Positions 8,913 through 16,891 of a DNA stretch of 64,000 nucleotides are shown here, one piece after another (positions within the stretch are counted from its first letter, which is position 1; the number at the start of each line of letters is the position of its first letter). Made by a program: the position numbers and the translations under genes. Source of the stretch: Rhodopseudomonas_A palustris_F (GTDB taxonomy: Bacteria; Pseudomonadota; Alphaproteobacteria; Rhizobiales; Xanthobacteraceae); contig NC_007925.1 of the NCBI RefSeq assembly GCF_000013745.1, positions 186,001 to 250,000 on the forward strand. Direction: 5' to 3'. A model generated the notes under the pieces. That model was given only the letters and a program-made list of their open reading frames with translations, was not told the origin of the DNA and ran no database searches.

Positions 8913-9392
8913 ATGGTTGCATTGAAAACACCGGCGCTGCGCATCACGACTGGGCCGAAAACGGCCATGGCCATGATCGTCGCCTCTGTCTTTCTTGGAG
9001 GGGCGATCACCGAAGCCTCGGCGAAGGCCCGGCACCATCGTCACCACAGCCATCACGCCGGCCACAGTTCCTGGCGCGCCGCCAACGCCTCGGTTGCCGA
9101 GGGGGCGGGCGGCCGCAGCTTCGCCGGCATGGCGTCGTATTACGGCAATGAATCCGGCAGCCGCACCGCGTCGGGCCAGCGCATGAACGCCAGCGCGATG
9201 ACCGCGGCGCATCGCTCGCTGCCATTCGGCACCAAACTGCGCGTCACCCACGGCGAGCGCAGCGTCATCGTCACCATCAACGACCGCGGCCCGTTCATCC
9301 GCGGCCGGGTGCTCGATCTGTCGACGGGCGCCGCCCGGGCGATCGGACTGACCAGCCGCGGCGTCGGCCGGGTGGTCGCGGAAGTCATGTAA
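8913..9392 (+). CDS. Small secreted RlpA-like double-psi beta-barrel protein
   Basis: The 159-residue protein has an N-terminal hydrophobic segment (AMAMIVASVFLGGAITEASA) that looks like a signal peptide, then a histidine-rich stretch (ARHHRHHSHHAGHSS). The RlpA core follows: FAGMASYYGNESGSRTASGQ, TAAHRSLPFGTKLRVTH and VTINDRGPFIRGRVLDLS. RlpA proteins are envelope proteins, some with lytic transglycosylase activity on naked glycan at division sites. This one lacks a C-terminal SPOR domain, so it is the short form. The ATG is supported by GAGG 7 nt upstream. It is preceded by an FNR/FixK box and followed by a terminator. Confidence 0.85.
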   Translation: MVALKTPALRITTGPKTAMAMIVASVFLGGAITEASAKARHHRHHSHHAGHSSWRAANASVAEGAGGRSFAGMASYYGNESGSRTASGQRMNASAMTAAHRSLPFGTKLRVTHGERSVIVTINDRGPFIRGRVLDLSTGAARAIGLTSRGVGRVVAEVM

Positions 9393-9497
9393 CTTCCCAA
9401 GGCGCGGAAGCGTTCGCTCGATCGAGCGGCGGCCATGCCGACATCAACAGTTCGCGTAAGCGTTGCGTAGGACGACGACGGCTTCGTCGCCGAAAAC

Positions 9498-9530
9498 ACG
9501 CCTGCCGTCGCCAATGACGGCAGGCGTTTT
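9498..9530 (+). terminator. Rho-independent terminator of the RlpA-like gene
   Basis: Arms ACGCCTGCCGTC (9498-9509) and GACGGCAGGCGT (9516-9527) form a perfect 12-bp stem with loop GCCAAT, followed by T-rich sequence. It lies about 105 nt after the RlpA-like stop codon. Confidence 0.85.
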
Positions 9531-9559
9531 CGTCTCTTGCAGCGGTCTCGTTTGAGAGC

Positions 9560-9694
9560 GTGCCCCGGACGCAGTGCAGCGCGCCGCACTTGCGGCGTGG
9601 TGCACTGCAGAGCAGGGGCCGTTACGGAACGCCGCATTCGTTACGGTCCCGGCTCGCCTCGCAGCGCAAGCGCGCTGCTCGGCGTCCGGGACAC
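9560..9694. repeat. Palindromic extragenic repeat, family 1 (GTGCCCCGGACGC type)
   Basis: The element begins GTGCCCCGGACGC and ends GCGTCCGGGACAC. Inner arms GGGGCCGTTACGG and CGTTACGGTCCC also pair, giving a long nested palindrome of 135 bp. It fills most of the gap between the RlpA-like terminator and the priA stop codon. Eight more copies occur in the window. Confidence 0.9.
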
Positions 9695-9701
9695 CAATCG
9701 C

Positions 9702-11906
9702 CTACAAAAAGCTCTGCGGATCGACGTCGACTTCGAGATTGAGATTGCCGGTGGTCTTCGGCCCCAGCGCCAGCCACTGCCGCAGATAGCTCGACAGGTC
9801 GACGCCTCGCGCCGACTTCACCAGGATGCGGAATCGATAGCGGCCCTTGATCACCGCCAACGGCGCCTCCGCCGGTCCCAGCACCTTGATCCGCTCATCT
9901 AGCGGCGACATCGCCACCAATTTGCGCGCAAACCCCTCGGCGGTCGGCCGATCGCCGGCCGAGACGATCAGGCTGGCGAGCCGCCCGAACGGCGGGTAGC
10001 CGGTGCGCTCGCGGGCGTCGATTTCGCTTTCGTAAAACGCCTCGCGGTCGCAGGCGACCAGCGCCTTCATCACCGGATGCTCCGGCTGGTGGGTCTGCAG
10101 ATAGCCTATGCCATAGCCCTGGTCGCGGCCGGCGCGGCCGATCACCTGATTGAGCAATTGATAGGTGCGCTCGGCGGCGCGCGGATCGCCGTTGCCGAGC
10201 CCGAGATCGGCGTCGATCACGCCCACCAGATTAAGTCTCGGGAAATTGTGCCCCTTGGCGACCAATTGGGTGCCGATGATGATGTCGACGCGGCCCTCGG
10301 CGATCTCGGTCAATTCCGAGCGCATCGATTCGATCGAGGTGACGAGATCGCTCGACAGCACCATGGTGCGGGCGTCGGGAAACAGCTTCTGCGCCTCCTC
10401 CTGCAGCCGCTCCACGCCGGGGCCGACTGCGACTAAAGATTCTTCGGCGTTGCAGTGTGGGCAGAGTTTTGGCCGCGGCATCGAGAAGCCGCAATGGTGG
10501 CAAACCAGGCGTTGGCGAAAACGGTGGTCGACCAGCCAGGCGTCGCAGATCGTGCAGGCGAAGCGGTGGCCGCAGGCCCGGCACAGCGTCAGCGGCGCAT
10601 AGCCGCGGCGGTTGAGGAATAATAGCGCCTGTTCGCGGCGCTCGATAGCGATGCCGATCTGCTCGGCCAGCCTTGGGGCGATATAGCGGCCGCGCATCGG
10701 CCCTTCGCGGCGCAGATCGATGGCCTCGATCTGCGGCATGTGCTGGCCGCCGAACCGCGACGGCAGCGCGACACGCTGGTAGCGGCCTTTGCGGGCGTTG
10801 ACCTCGCTCTCCACCGACGGCGTCGCCGAGGCGAGAATGATCGGGATTTTGGCGATGCTCGCGCGCACCACCGCCATGTCGCGGGCGTGGTAATGCGCGC
10901 CCTCGTCCTGCTTGTAGGCCTGGTCGTGCTCCTCATCGACGATGATCAGCCCGAGCTTGGCATAAGGCAGGAACAGCGCCGAGCGGGCGCCGACCACCAC
11001 CTGCGCCTCGCCGGCGGCGATCGCCGCCCAGTTGCGGGCGCGGGTGCGCGGGGTCAATTCGGAGTGCCATTCCAGCGGACGCACCCCGAAGCGTTGCGCG
11101 AAGCGGTCGAGAAACTGCCCGGTCAGCGCGATTTCGGGCATCAGGATCAAGGTCTGCTCGCCGCGGCGGATGATCTCGGCGACCGCCTCGAAATACACTT
11201 CTGTCTTGCCGGAGCCGGTGACGCCATCGAGCAGCGCCACCTTGAACGCGCCGCCGGCCGCCAACGCCCGCAGGCTGTCGGCCGCCGTGGTTTGCTCAGG
11301 CGAAAAATCCGGCTGCGCGAAATCCGGGTCCGGCGCGGGCGGCGCCAGCGCGCGGGCCATCGGCTCGACCTTGAGCGTGCCCTCGTCGACCAGCCCGTCG
11401 ACCACGCCAGGCGAGCAGCCGGCCTCTTTGATCGCGTCGGATTTGCCGTGCAACAGCCCGTCGGACAGAATCTCGATCAGCCGCGCCCGCGCCGGCGTCA
11501 TCCGCTGCGGCTTTGGTCCGACCAGCCGCACGCCGAGCCGCACCCGCTCCGGGCCGAGATGCTCGCCCATCCGCAGCGTCATCCGTAGCACCTGGCCGCG
11601 CGGCGACAGCGTGTAATTCGCCACCCAGTCGACCAGCCGGCGCAATTCCTCGCGAAACCGCGGCACATCCAGCTTGGAGTCGACGTCCTTCAGCCGGTTA
11701 TGCAGCCGGGGATCGGGGTTGGGGTTGTCGGCCCAGACCACGCCGATCACCTCGCGGGCGCCGAGCGGCACGCAGACCACGTCGCCCGGCGCAAGCTCCA
11801 CCCCGCGCGGCACCCGGTAGGAATAAGCCTGATCGAGCGCAACCGGCAGCAGCACGTCGACCACGCGGGTCGCCGAGGAACTGGAGGAGCGCGTGGAATG
11901 GTCCAT
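9702..11906 (-). CDS. priA: Primosomal protein N' (replication restart helicase PriA)
   Basis: The 734-residue protein is a DEAH-type 3'-5' helicase that reloads the replisome at stalled forks. It has an N-terminal DNA-binding domain (RVVDVLLPVALDQAYSYRVP), Walker A GVTGSGKT at about residues 228-235, the Walker B box IIVDEEHD, and a zinc-binding cysteine cluster (CRACGHRFACTIC, then CHHCG and CPHC). Helicase motifs IIIGTQLVAKGHNFP and QVIGRAGRD follow. The first ATG is at 11906; the frame also has a TTG at 11939. It diverges from xerC, with two family-1 repeats in the gap. Confidence 0.96.
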   Translation of the reverse strand: MDHSTRSSSSSATRVVDVLLPVALDQAYSYRVPRGVELAPGDVVCVPLGAREVIGVVWADNPNPDPRLHNRLKDVDSKLDVPRFREELRRLVDWVANYTLSPRGQVLRMTLRMGEHLGPERVRLGVRLVGPKPQRMTPARARLIEILSDGLLHGKSDAIKEAGCSPGVVDGLVDEGTLKVEPMARALAPPAPDPDFAQPDFSPEQTTAADSLRALAAGGAFKVALLDGVTGSGKTEVYFEAVAEIIRRGEQTLILMPEIALTGQFLDRFAQRFGVRPLEWHSELTPRTRARNWAAIAAGEAQVVVGARSALFLPYAKLGLIIVDEEHDQAYKQDEGAHYHARDMAVVRASIAKIPIILASATPSVESEVNARKGRYQRVALPSRFGGQHMPQIEAIDLRREGPMRGRYIAPRLAEQIGIAIERREQALLFLNRRGYAPLTLCRACGHRFACTICDAWLVDHRFRQRLVCHHCGFSMPRPKLCPHCNAEESLVAVGPGVERLQEEAQKLFPDARTMVLSSDLVTSIESMRSELTEIAEGRVDIIIGTQLVAKGHNFPRLNLVGVIDADLGLGNGDPRAAERTYQLLNQVIGRAGRDQGYGIGYLQTHQPEHPVMKALVACDREAFYESEIDARERTGYPPFGRLASLIVSAGDRPTAEGFARKLVAMSPLDERIKVLGPAEAPLAVIKGRYRFRILVKSARGVDLSSYLRQWLALGPKTTGNLNLEVDVDPQSFL

Positions 11907-12009
11907 CGGAGACTCGAGCCGGAGCAATGTGGCTTCCAACTTAAGGACTTGCCGGGGGTCTCACCAGCGGCAACGCGACCCGTGTCCCGGACACAGAGCA
12001 GCGCAAATC

Positions 12010-12143
12010 GTGTCCCGGACGCGGGGCTGCGCCTTGGCGCAGCTCCGTGAGCCGGGACCGTTACGGGTTAAGCGCCCTGCCGCGTAATGGCCCCGGCTCA
12101 CGCTGCACCACGCCTGCGGCGCGCTGCACCGTGTCCGGGGCAC
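12010..12143. repeat. Palindromic extragenic repeat, family 1, first of a tandem pair
   Basis: The 134-bp element starts GTGTCCCGGACGC and ends GTGTCCGGGGCAC. Inner arms are GAGCCGGGACCGTTACG and CGTAATGGCCCCGGCTC. It is almost identical to the copy at 12203-12336, with differences mainly near the ends. Confidence 0.9.
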
Positions 12144-12202
12144 GCGCTTCACGTCCGGGTAACCTTGCGGATGTGATAATCTTGCACAACGGCGCGTCAT
12201 CC

Positions 12203-12336
12203 GTGTCCCGGACACGGTGCTGCGCCTTGGCGCAGCTCCGTGAGCCGGGACCGTTACGGGTTAAGCGCCCTGCCGCGTAATGGCCCCGGCTCACGGCGCA
12301 CCACGCCTGCGGCGTGTTGCGCCGCGTCCGGGGCAC
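12203..12336. repeat. Palindromic extragenic repeat, family 1, second of a tandem pair
   Basis: This is a 134-bp near-copy of the element at 12010-12143, in the same orientation and 193 bp further on. The central ~75 bp of the two copies read the same by eye, which suggests a recent duplication or gene conversion. Confidence 0.9.
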
Positions 12337-12406
12337 CGTCTTGCACAGACGAACCCAAAGCGTTTGGTGTCCTCAAGCGCCTTTCAGGCAGACATTGAGA
12401 TTCCCG

Positions 12407-13381
12407 ATGACAAAGCCCCTCATCTCCGCCCCCGCGCCGCTGGAATTGCCCGGCGCCGCCGCCGATCTGGTGGCGGAAGCAACGCGCTGGCTGGCCTATC
12501 TGCGCAGCGAGCGGCGGCTGTCGCCGAAGACGCTGGAGGCCTATACGCGCGACCTGCGGCAATGCCTGACGTTTCTCAACGAGCATTGGGACGCCCAAGT
12601 CTCGATCAAGCGCTTCGCAGCGCTCGAGGCCGGCGACATCCGCGCCTTCATGGCCAGCCGCCGCGCCGACGAGATCGGCGGCCGCTCGCTGATGCGGGCG
12701 CTGGCCGGGCTGCGCTCGTTCGGCCGGTTTCTGGAACGCGAGGGCAAGGGCAAGGTCGGCGCGTTGTCGGCGATCCGCGCCCCGAAGGTCGGCAAGAGCC
12801 TGCCGAAGCCGATCCAGATCGCCGGCGCCAAGCGGCTCGCCGACGCCACCGAGCGCGCCGGGGAAAATCGCGAGCCGTGGATCTGGGCGCGCGACGCCGC
12901 GGTGATGGCTCTTCTCTATGGCTCGGGCCTGCGGATCTCCGAAGCGCTCGGCCTGAAGCGCCGCGACGTGCCGCTACCGGGCAAGGGCGACACCCTGATC
13001 GTCACCGGCAAGGGCAACAAGACCCGGATGGTGCCGGTGCTGCAAAATGTTCTTAGTCTCATTCAGGATTACGTCGCGGTCTGCCCGCATCCCTTGCCGC
13101 AGCAGGGCCCGATCTTCGTCGGCGCCCGCGGCGGCCCGCTCAGCCCGCGAATCATCCAGCTCACCATGGAGCGGCTGCGCGGCGCGCTGGGCCTGCCCGA
13201 CAGCGCCACGCCGCACGCGTTGCGGCATTCCTTCGCGACGCACTTGCTCAGCCGCGGCGGCGAATTGCGCGCGATCCAGGAATTGCTCGGCCACACCTCG
13301 CTCTCCACCACGCAGATCTATACCGGGATCGATTCCGAGCGCTTGTTCGAGGTCTACAAGACCGCGCATCCGAGGGCGTAA
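12407..13381 (+). CDS. xerC: Tyrosine recombinase XerC
   Basis: The 324-residue protein has an N-terminal SAM-like core-binding domain (about 20-115) and a C-terminal catalytic domain. The catalytic set is complete: Arg176 in YGSGLRISE, Lys202 in TGKGNKTR, His270 and Arg273 in PHALRHSFATHLL, His296 in LLGHTSLSTT and Tyr305 in QIYTGI. Together with XerD it resolves chromosome dimers at dif during division. The position next to priA favours XerC over XerD. The ATG at 12407 is chosen because the upstream extension reads through a repeat. Confidence 0.92.
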   Translation: MTKPLISAPAPLELPGAAADLVAEATRWLAYLRSERRLSPKTLEAYTRDLRQCLTFLNEHWDAQVSIKRFAALEAGDIRAFMASRRADEIGGRSLMRALAGLRSFGRFLEREGKGKVGALSAIRAPKVGKSLPKPIQIAGAKRLADATERAGENREPWIWARDAAVMALLYGSGLRISEALGLKRRDVPLPGKGDTLIVTGKGNKTRMVPVLQNVLSLIQDYVAVCPHPLPQQGPIFVGARGGPLSPRIIQLTMERLRGALGLPDSATPHALRHSFATHLLSRGGELRAIQELLGHTSLSTTQIYTGIDSERLFEVYKTAHPRA

Positions 13382-13389
13382 CTGTTTTT

Positions 13390-13550
13390 GTCATTCCGGG
13401 GCGCGAGCGCGAAGCGTGAGCGAGCCCGGAATCCATAGCCCCTGGCCTCGATGCTGGGCGATGCATCGACCGCAACGCCTCAAATGAGTAGCTACGGCGT
13501 ATGAATTCCGGGCTCACTCGCAGCTCGCGCTGCTCGCGCCCCGGAATGAC
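13390..13550. repeat. Palindromic extragenic repeat, family 2
   Basis: The 161-bp element lies directly after xerC. It starts GTCATTCCGGGGCGCGAGCG and ends CGCGCCCCGGAATGAC, with inner arms GAGCCCGGAAT and GAATTCCGGGCTC. It may also serve as a transcription-ending structure after xerC, though it lacks a T-run. Confidence 0.9.
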
Positions 13551-13666
13551 GAAAGGACGATTCGAAAAATCACCCAACGACACATCCTCGTCACAACGAT
13601 CTGCGCCCTTGCGCGCTTTGGGTGGTTCGGTCAATCGTCGACGCCCGTTAGCATGGAGACGAATCA

Positions 13667-14257
13667 ATGGGCGCGCATGAGAGCATGGAGCACGCCGAGC
13701 ATGCCGAGCATGCGTCGGGCTCGAACAAGAAAATCGCCTTGCTGATTTCGGTGATCGCGCTGTTTCTGGCGCTGTCGGAAACGCTCGGCAAGGGCGCGCA
13801 GACCGAATCGATTTCCAAAAACGTCGAAGCCTCCAACCTGTGGGCGTTCTTCCAGGCCAAGAGCATTCGCCGCACCGTGGTGCAGGCGGTGTCGGAAAAC
13901 GCCAAGCTCGGGCTCGGCCCGATCGCCGACGAGACCGCCAAGGCGGCGCTGCAAAAGCAGATCGACGAATGGCAGAAGACCGCGCAGCGCTATCGCTCCG
14001 AGCCGGAAACCGGCGAGGGCAGCGAGCAGCTCGCCGAACGCGCCAAGCACGCCGAGCACGACCGCGATTTGGCGATGGCGCGCTATCATCACTACGAAGT
14101 CGCCTCCGCCGCGTTCCAGATCGGCATCGTGCTGGCGTCGGCGACCATCATCACCGGGATGATCGTGCTGGCCTGGCTGTCCGGCGCGCTGGCGGTGACT
14201 GGATTGGCCTTTACCGCGATCGGGCTGTTCGCCCCGCACGCCGTGCATTTGATGTAG
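13667..14257 (+). CDS. DUF4337-type membrane protein
   Basis: The 196-residue protein starts with a histidine- and glutamate-rich stretch (MEHAEHAEHAS). A membrane segment follows at about 22-40 (IALLISVIALFLALSETLG), then a charged helical region (about 85-140), then two hydrophobic segments at the C-terminus. This layout and the KNVEASNLWAFFQAKSIRRT segment match DUF4337 proteins of unknown function. A second possible ATG seven codons in would remove part of the first repeat. Function is unknown. Confidence 0.75.
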   Translation: MGAHESMEHAEHAEHASGSNKKIALLISVIALFLALSETLGKGAQTESISKNVEASNLWAFFQAKSIRRTVVQAVSENAKLGLGPIADETAKAALQKQIDEWQKTAQRYRSEPETGEGSEQLAERAKHAEHDRDLAMARYHHYEVASAAFQIGIVLASATIITGMIVLAWLSGALAVTGLAFTAIGLFAPHAVHLM

Positions 14258-14284
14258 CGCGGTCGCTCACCGACACAGGCTGCG

Positions 14285-14330
14285 GTCATTCCGGGGCGCG
14301 AGAGCAAAGCTTGCGCGAACCCGGAATGAC
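14285..14330. repeat. Short family-2 palindrome between convergent genes
   Basis: This is a 46-bp solo hairpin with arms GTCATTCCGGG and CCCGGAATGAC, the minimal version of family 2. It lies between the convergent stops of the DUF4337 gene and the membrane protein gene at 14337, where it could work as a bidirectional terminator. Confidence 0.85.
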
Positions 14331-14336
14331 AGTGCT

Positions 14337-14879
14337 CTATCGCGCCGCGCGGACGCGGCGGCGCAGCCGCCCGATCATCCGCAGCGTTCGCGCCCCCCAG
14401 CCATGGCCGTCGCCGCGAAGTGCGGCGGCGATCTTCGCCTTGATCGCCGCGATGCTCGGTGCCACCAGCGCGTGCGCCTTGGCGCGCAGCGCGATCAGCC
14501 AATGATAGGCCGCGGCGAACCAGCGCATCTGCAACAGCTTCGGCTTGGTGACGTCGAAAATGAAGGCGACCACGCCGAGCCCGACCACCTGCAGGAACAG
14601 GAAGATCGCGAGCCCCGCCAGCAGATGGCCCTGCGCGATCAGCGCCAGCGCGAACAGCTTCAGCGGATACAAGGGCGCCACCGGCACCAGAAACACCGGC
14701 AACGTCATCGCCGGCGACAGGCCTTCGATGCGCTGCGCCAGCCACGCCTTGAATTCGCGCAGCGGAATCAGCGCGACGATGCGCGCCACGATCGGTTCGA
14801 GGTGATCCCAGCACCACGCCTCGATCAGGAACGCGACCGCGAGCAGAAACCACAGCGACTGAGAAATCCGGCGCATCAT
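14337..14879 (-). CDS. Uncharacterised membrane protein downstream of lpdA
   Basis: The 180-residue protein starts MMRRISQSLWFLLAVAFLIEA, a likely membrane anchor. Two further hydrophobic stretches follow (PVFLVPVAPLYPLKLFALAL and LLAGLAIFLFLQVVGLGVVA), and the tail is basic. The ATG at 14879 follows the lpdA stop by 35 nt, so the two are probably co-transcribed. No family was recognised with confidence. A longer frame running back into lpdA is only a shadow. Confidence 0.65.
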   Translation of the reverse strand: MMRRISQSLWFLLAVAFLIEAWCWDHLEPIVARIVALIPLREFKAWLAQRIEGLSPAMTLPVFLVPVAPLYPLKLFALALIAQGHLLAGLAIFLFLQVVGLGVVAFIFDVTKPKLLQMRWFAAAYHWLIALRAKAHALVAPSIAAIKAKIAAALRGDGHGWGARTLRMIGRLRRRVRAAR

Positions 14880-14914
14880 CCGCGTATCCGTGCCCCGGAC
14901 CGCGCCGGCTTGGT

Positions 14915-16318
14915 TCACATATGGATGGCGCGTTTGCCGACCGCAAGCGCGGCTTCCTTGACCGCCTCCGAGCGCGTCGGATGGGCGTGGCAGGTGCGCG
15001 CCAGGTCTTCCGCCGAGCCGCCGAACTCCATCAGCACCGCGGCCTCGTGGATCAGCTCGCCGGCCTCGCGGCCGACGATATGCACGCCGAGCACGCGGTC
15101 GGTCTTGGCGTCGGCGAGAATTTTCACGAAACCGTCGGTGGTCTGATTGACCTTGGAGCGGCCGTTGGCGGTGAACGGAAACTTGCCCGCCGTGTAGGCC
15201 ACGCCGGCCTGCTTCAATTCCTCTTCGGTCTTGCCGACCGAGGACACTTCCGGCGTGGTGTAGACCACGCCCGGGATCACGTCGTAGTTCACATGGCCGG
15301 CCTTGCCGGCGATGATTTCGGCGACCGCGACGCCCTCGTCCTCGGCCTTGTGCGCCAGCATCGGACCGGCGACGACGTCGCCGATCGCATAAACGCCCTT
15401 TAAGCTCGTGGCGAAGTGCGCGTCGATCGCGATCCGGCCGCGCTCGTCGAGCGTGATGCCGGCTTCGGCGAGGCCGAGCCCCTTGGTGTAGGGAATCCGT
15501 CCGATCGCCACCAGCACCACGTCGGCTTCCAGCGTTTCCGGCTTGCCGCCGGCGGCCGGCTCGATGGTCGCCTTCAGCGTCGCGCCCGACGAATCCACCG
15601 CCGTCACCTTGCTGCCGAGCTTGAAGTTGAAGCCCTGCTTTTCCAGGATGCGCTGGAATTGCTTGACCACCTCGCCATCCATGCCGGGCAGGATGCGATC
15701 GAGGAATTCCACCACGGTGACTTCGGCGCCGAGCCGGCGCCACACCGAGCCGAGCTCGAGCCCGATCACCCCGGCGCCGATCACCAAGAGTTTGCCCGGC
15801 ACCTTGTCGAGCGACAGCGCGCCGGTCGACGACACGATGCGCTTCTCATCGACGGTGACGCCTTTCAGCGGCGTGTAGGTCGAGCCCGAGGCGATCACGA
15901 TCGATTTGGCGTCGACGGTCTGCGTCTTGCCGTCCGCACTTGTCACTTCGACCTTGCCGGTGCCGAGCACGCGGCCGGAGCCGCGCAGCGCGTCGATCTT
16001 GTTCTTCTTCAGCAGGAACTCGACGCCCTTGACGTTGCCGTCGATGCCCTGCTGCTTGAAGGTCATCATCGCCGGCAGATCGAGCGATGGCTTCGGCACG
16101 ACGACGCCCATCTTGGCGAAGGAATGCCCGGCCTCCTCGAACATCTCCGAGGCGTAGAGCAGCGCCTTCGACGGCATGCAGCCGATGTTCAGGCAGGTGC
16201 CGCCGAAGGTGTCGCGCTTTTCCACCACGGCGACCTTGAGGCCGAGTTGGGCGGCGCGAATCGCGCAGACATATCCGCCGGGACCGGTGCCGATAACAAC
16301 GAGATCGTAAGAGGCCAT
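14915..16318 (-). CDS. lpdA: Dihydrolipoyl dehydrogenase (E3)
   Basis: This 467-residue flavoprotein reoxidises the lipoyl group of 2-oxo-acid dehydrogenase complexes, passing electrons to NAD+. The FAD site GTGPGGYVCAIRAAQLG is at the N-terminus, the redox disulfide lies in GGTCLNIGCMPSK (Cys42, Cys47), the NAD site is VIGAGVIGLELGSVW, and the catalytic dyad segment CHAHPTRSE is near the end. It serves the sucAB complex. Here it is separated from sucB by six small genes on the same strand, which is unusual for a suc operon. Confidence 0.97.
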   Translation of the reverse strand: MASYDLVVIGTGPGGYVCAIRAAQLGLKVAVVEKRDTFGGTCLNIGCMPSKALLYASEMFEEAGHSFAKMGVVVPKPSLDLPAMMTFKQQGIDGNVKGVEFLLKKNKIDALRGSGRVLGTGKVEVTSADGKTQTVDAKSIVIASGSTYTPLKGVTVDEKRIVSSTGALSLDKVPGKLLVIGAGVIGLELGSVWRRLGAEVTVVEFLDRILPGMDGEVVKQFQRILEKQGFNFKLGSKVTAVDSSGATLKATIEPAAGGKPETLEADVVLVAIGRIPYTKGLGLAEAGITLDERGRIAIDAHFATSLKGVYAIGDVVAGPMLAHKAEDEGVAVAEIIAGKAGHVNYDVIPGVVYTTPEVSSVGKTEEELKQAGVAYTAGKFPFTANGRSKVNQTTDGFVKILADAKTDRVLGVHIVGREAGELIHEAAVLMEFGGSAEDLARTCHAHPTRSEAVKEAALAVGKRAIHM

Positions 16319-16332
16319 GGAGTGCTTTCTAT

Positions 16333-16623
16333 TCAGCTTGCGAGATGAAGGAGACCTGCCTGTCGCTCGGCGCGTTGCCGCAAGGAGTCCGACCCGAAGT
16401 CGATTTCGTCTCCCTGATCGTCCAGCCAGAAGATCTTGTGACCGTGCAGCTCGAGCTTGAGCGTGTCGAAGCGCGCGGGGTCGGCGCGAAGGAAGGCGAA
16501 CATGTCACCCTTGGTCAGCAGCGGCCGCAGGTCGACGACGCCGGCAAAGCCATCGCGCCAGACGATCTTGAGAACCCCGAAAATCACCGGTTCGGCGCTC
16601 TGCATCGCGATGATCTCAGTCAT
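16333..16623 (-). CDS. DUF2442 family protein
   Basis: The 96-residue protein contains the DUF2442 pattern: VWRDGFAGVVDLRPLL, then MFAFLRADPARFDTLKLE and IFWLDDQGDEIDFGSDSLRQ. Its ATG overlaps the end of the DUF4160 gene by 8 bp, so the two are translationally coupled. DUF4160-DUF2442 pairs recur in bacteria and have been suspected to be toxin-antitoxin-like, but no function is established here. An in-frame ATG at 16668 lies inside the upstream gene and is less likely. Confidence 0.8.
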   Translation of the reverse strand: MTEIIAMQSAEPVIFGVLKIVWRDGFAGVVDLRPLLTKGDMFAFLRADPARFDTLKLELHGHKIFWLDDQGDEIDFGSDSLRQRAERQAGLLHLAS

Positions 16624-16870
16624 CGATTTTCTCCGGCTTGCGCAATTCTTCGACCGCGGTCCAAGCATTCATGAGGCCGATATAGTGCTTATCGGCCCAG
16701 AATAACACACGGCGAAGTTTCGCGGGAGGCAGCGAGCCGCGCAGCACCCGTCCGGTCCGGATTTCGATCTGCGCGATGAATTCGGCGTAACGGGCATGGA
16801 AATGCGGCGGCGGGTGCTCATCGGGATAGAACTCGATCTTGACTGCATCGACGATCGCGACCACCGGCAT
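16616..16870 (-). CDS. DUF4160 family protein
   Basis: The 84-residue protein has the DUF4160 hallmark IEFYPDEHPPPHFHARYAEF, followed by a segment ending in AWTAVEELRKPEKIDD. It is the first gene of the overlapping DUF4160-DUF2442 pair. It starts 21 nt after the SDR stop on the same strand. The histidine-rich PPPHFHA motif could suggest metal or nucleic-acid contact, but this is only a guess. Confidence 0.82.
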   Translation of the reverse strand: MPVVAIVDAVKIEFYPDEHPPPHFHARYAEFIAQIEIRTGRVLRGSLPPAKLRRVLFWADKHYIGLMNAWTAVEELRKPEKIDD

Positions 16871-16891
16871 GGCTTGCTCCGCCCAGCAACG

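Larger units (their letters stand above)
11907..12406. other. priA-xerC divergent gap filled by duplicated repeats
   Basis: No gene was recognised. Most of the gap is two near-identical family-1 palindromes (12010-12143 and 12203-12336) plus a short fragment of the same element near 11982-11994. The promoters of priA and xerC must lie in the remaining unique sequence near 11907-11980 and 12337-12406. Confidence 0.7.
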
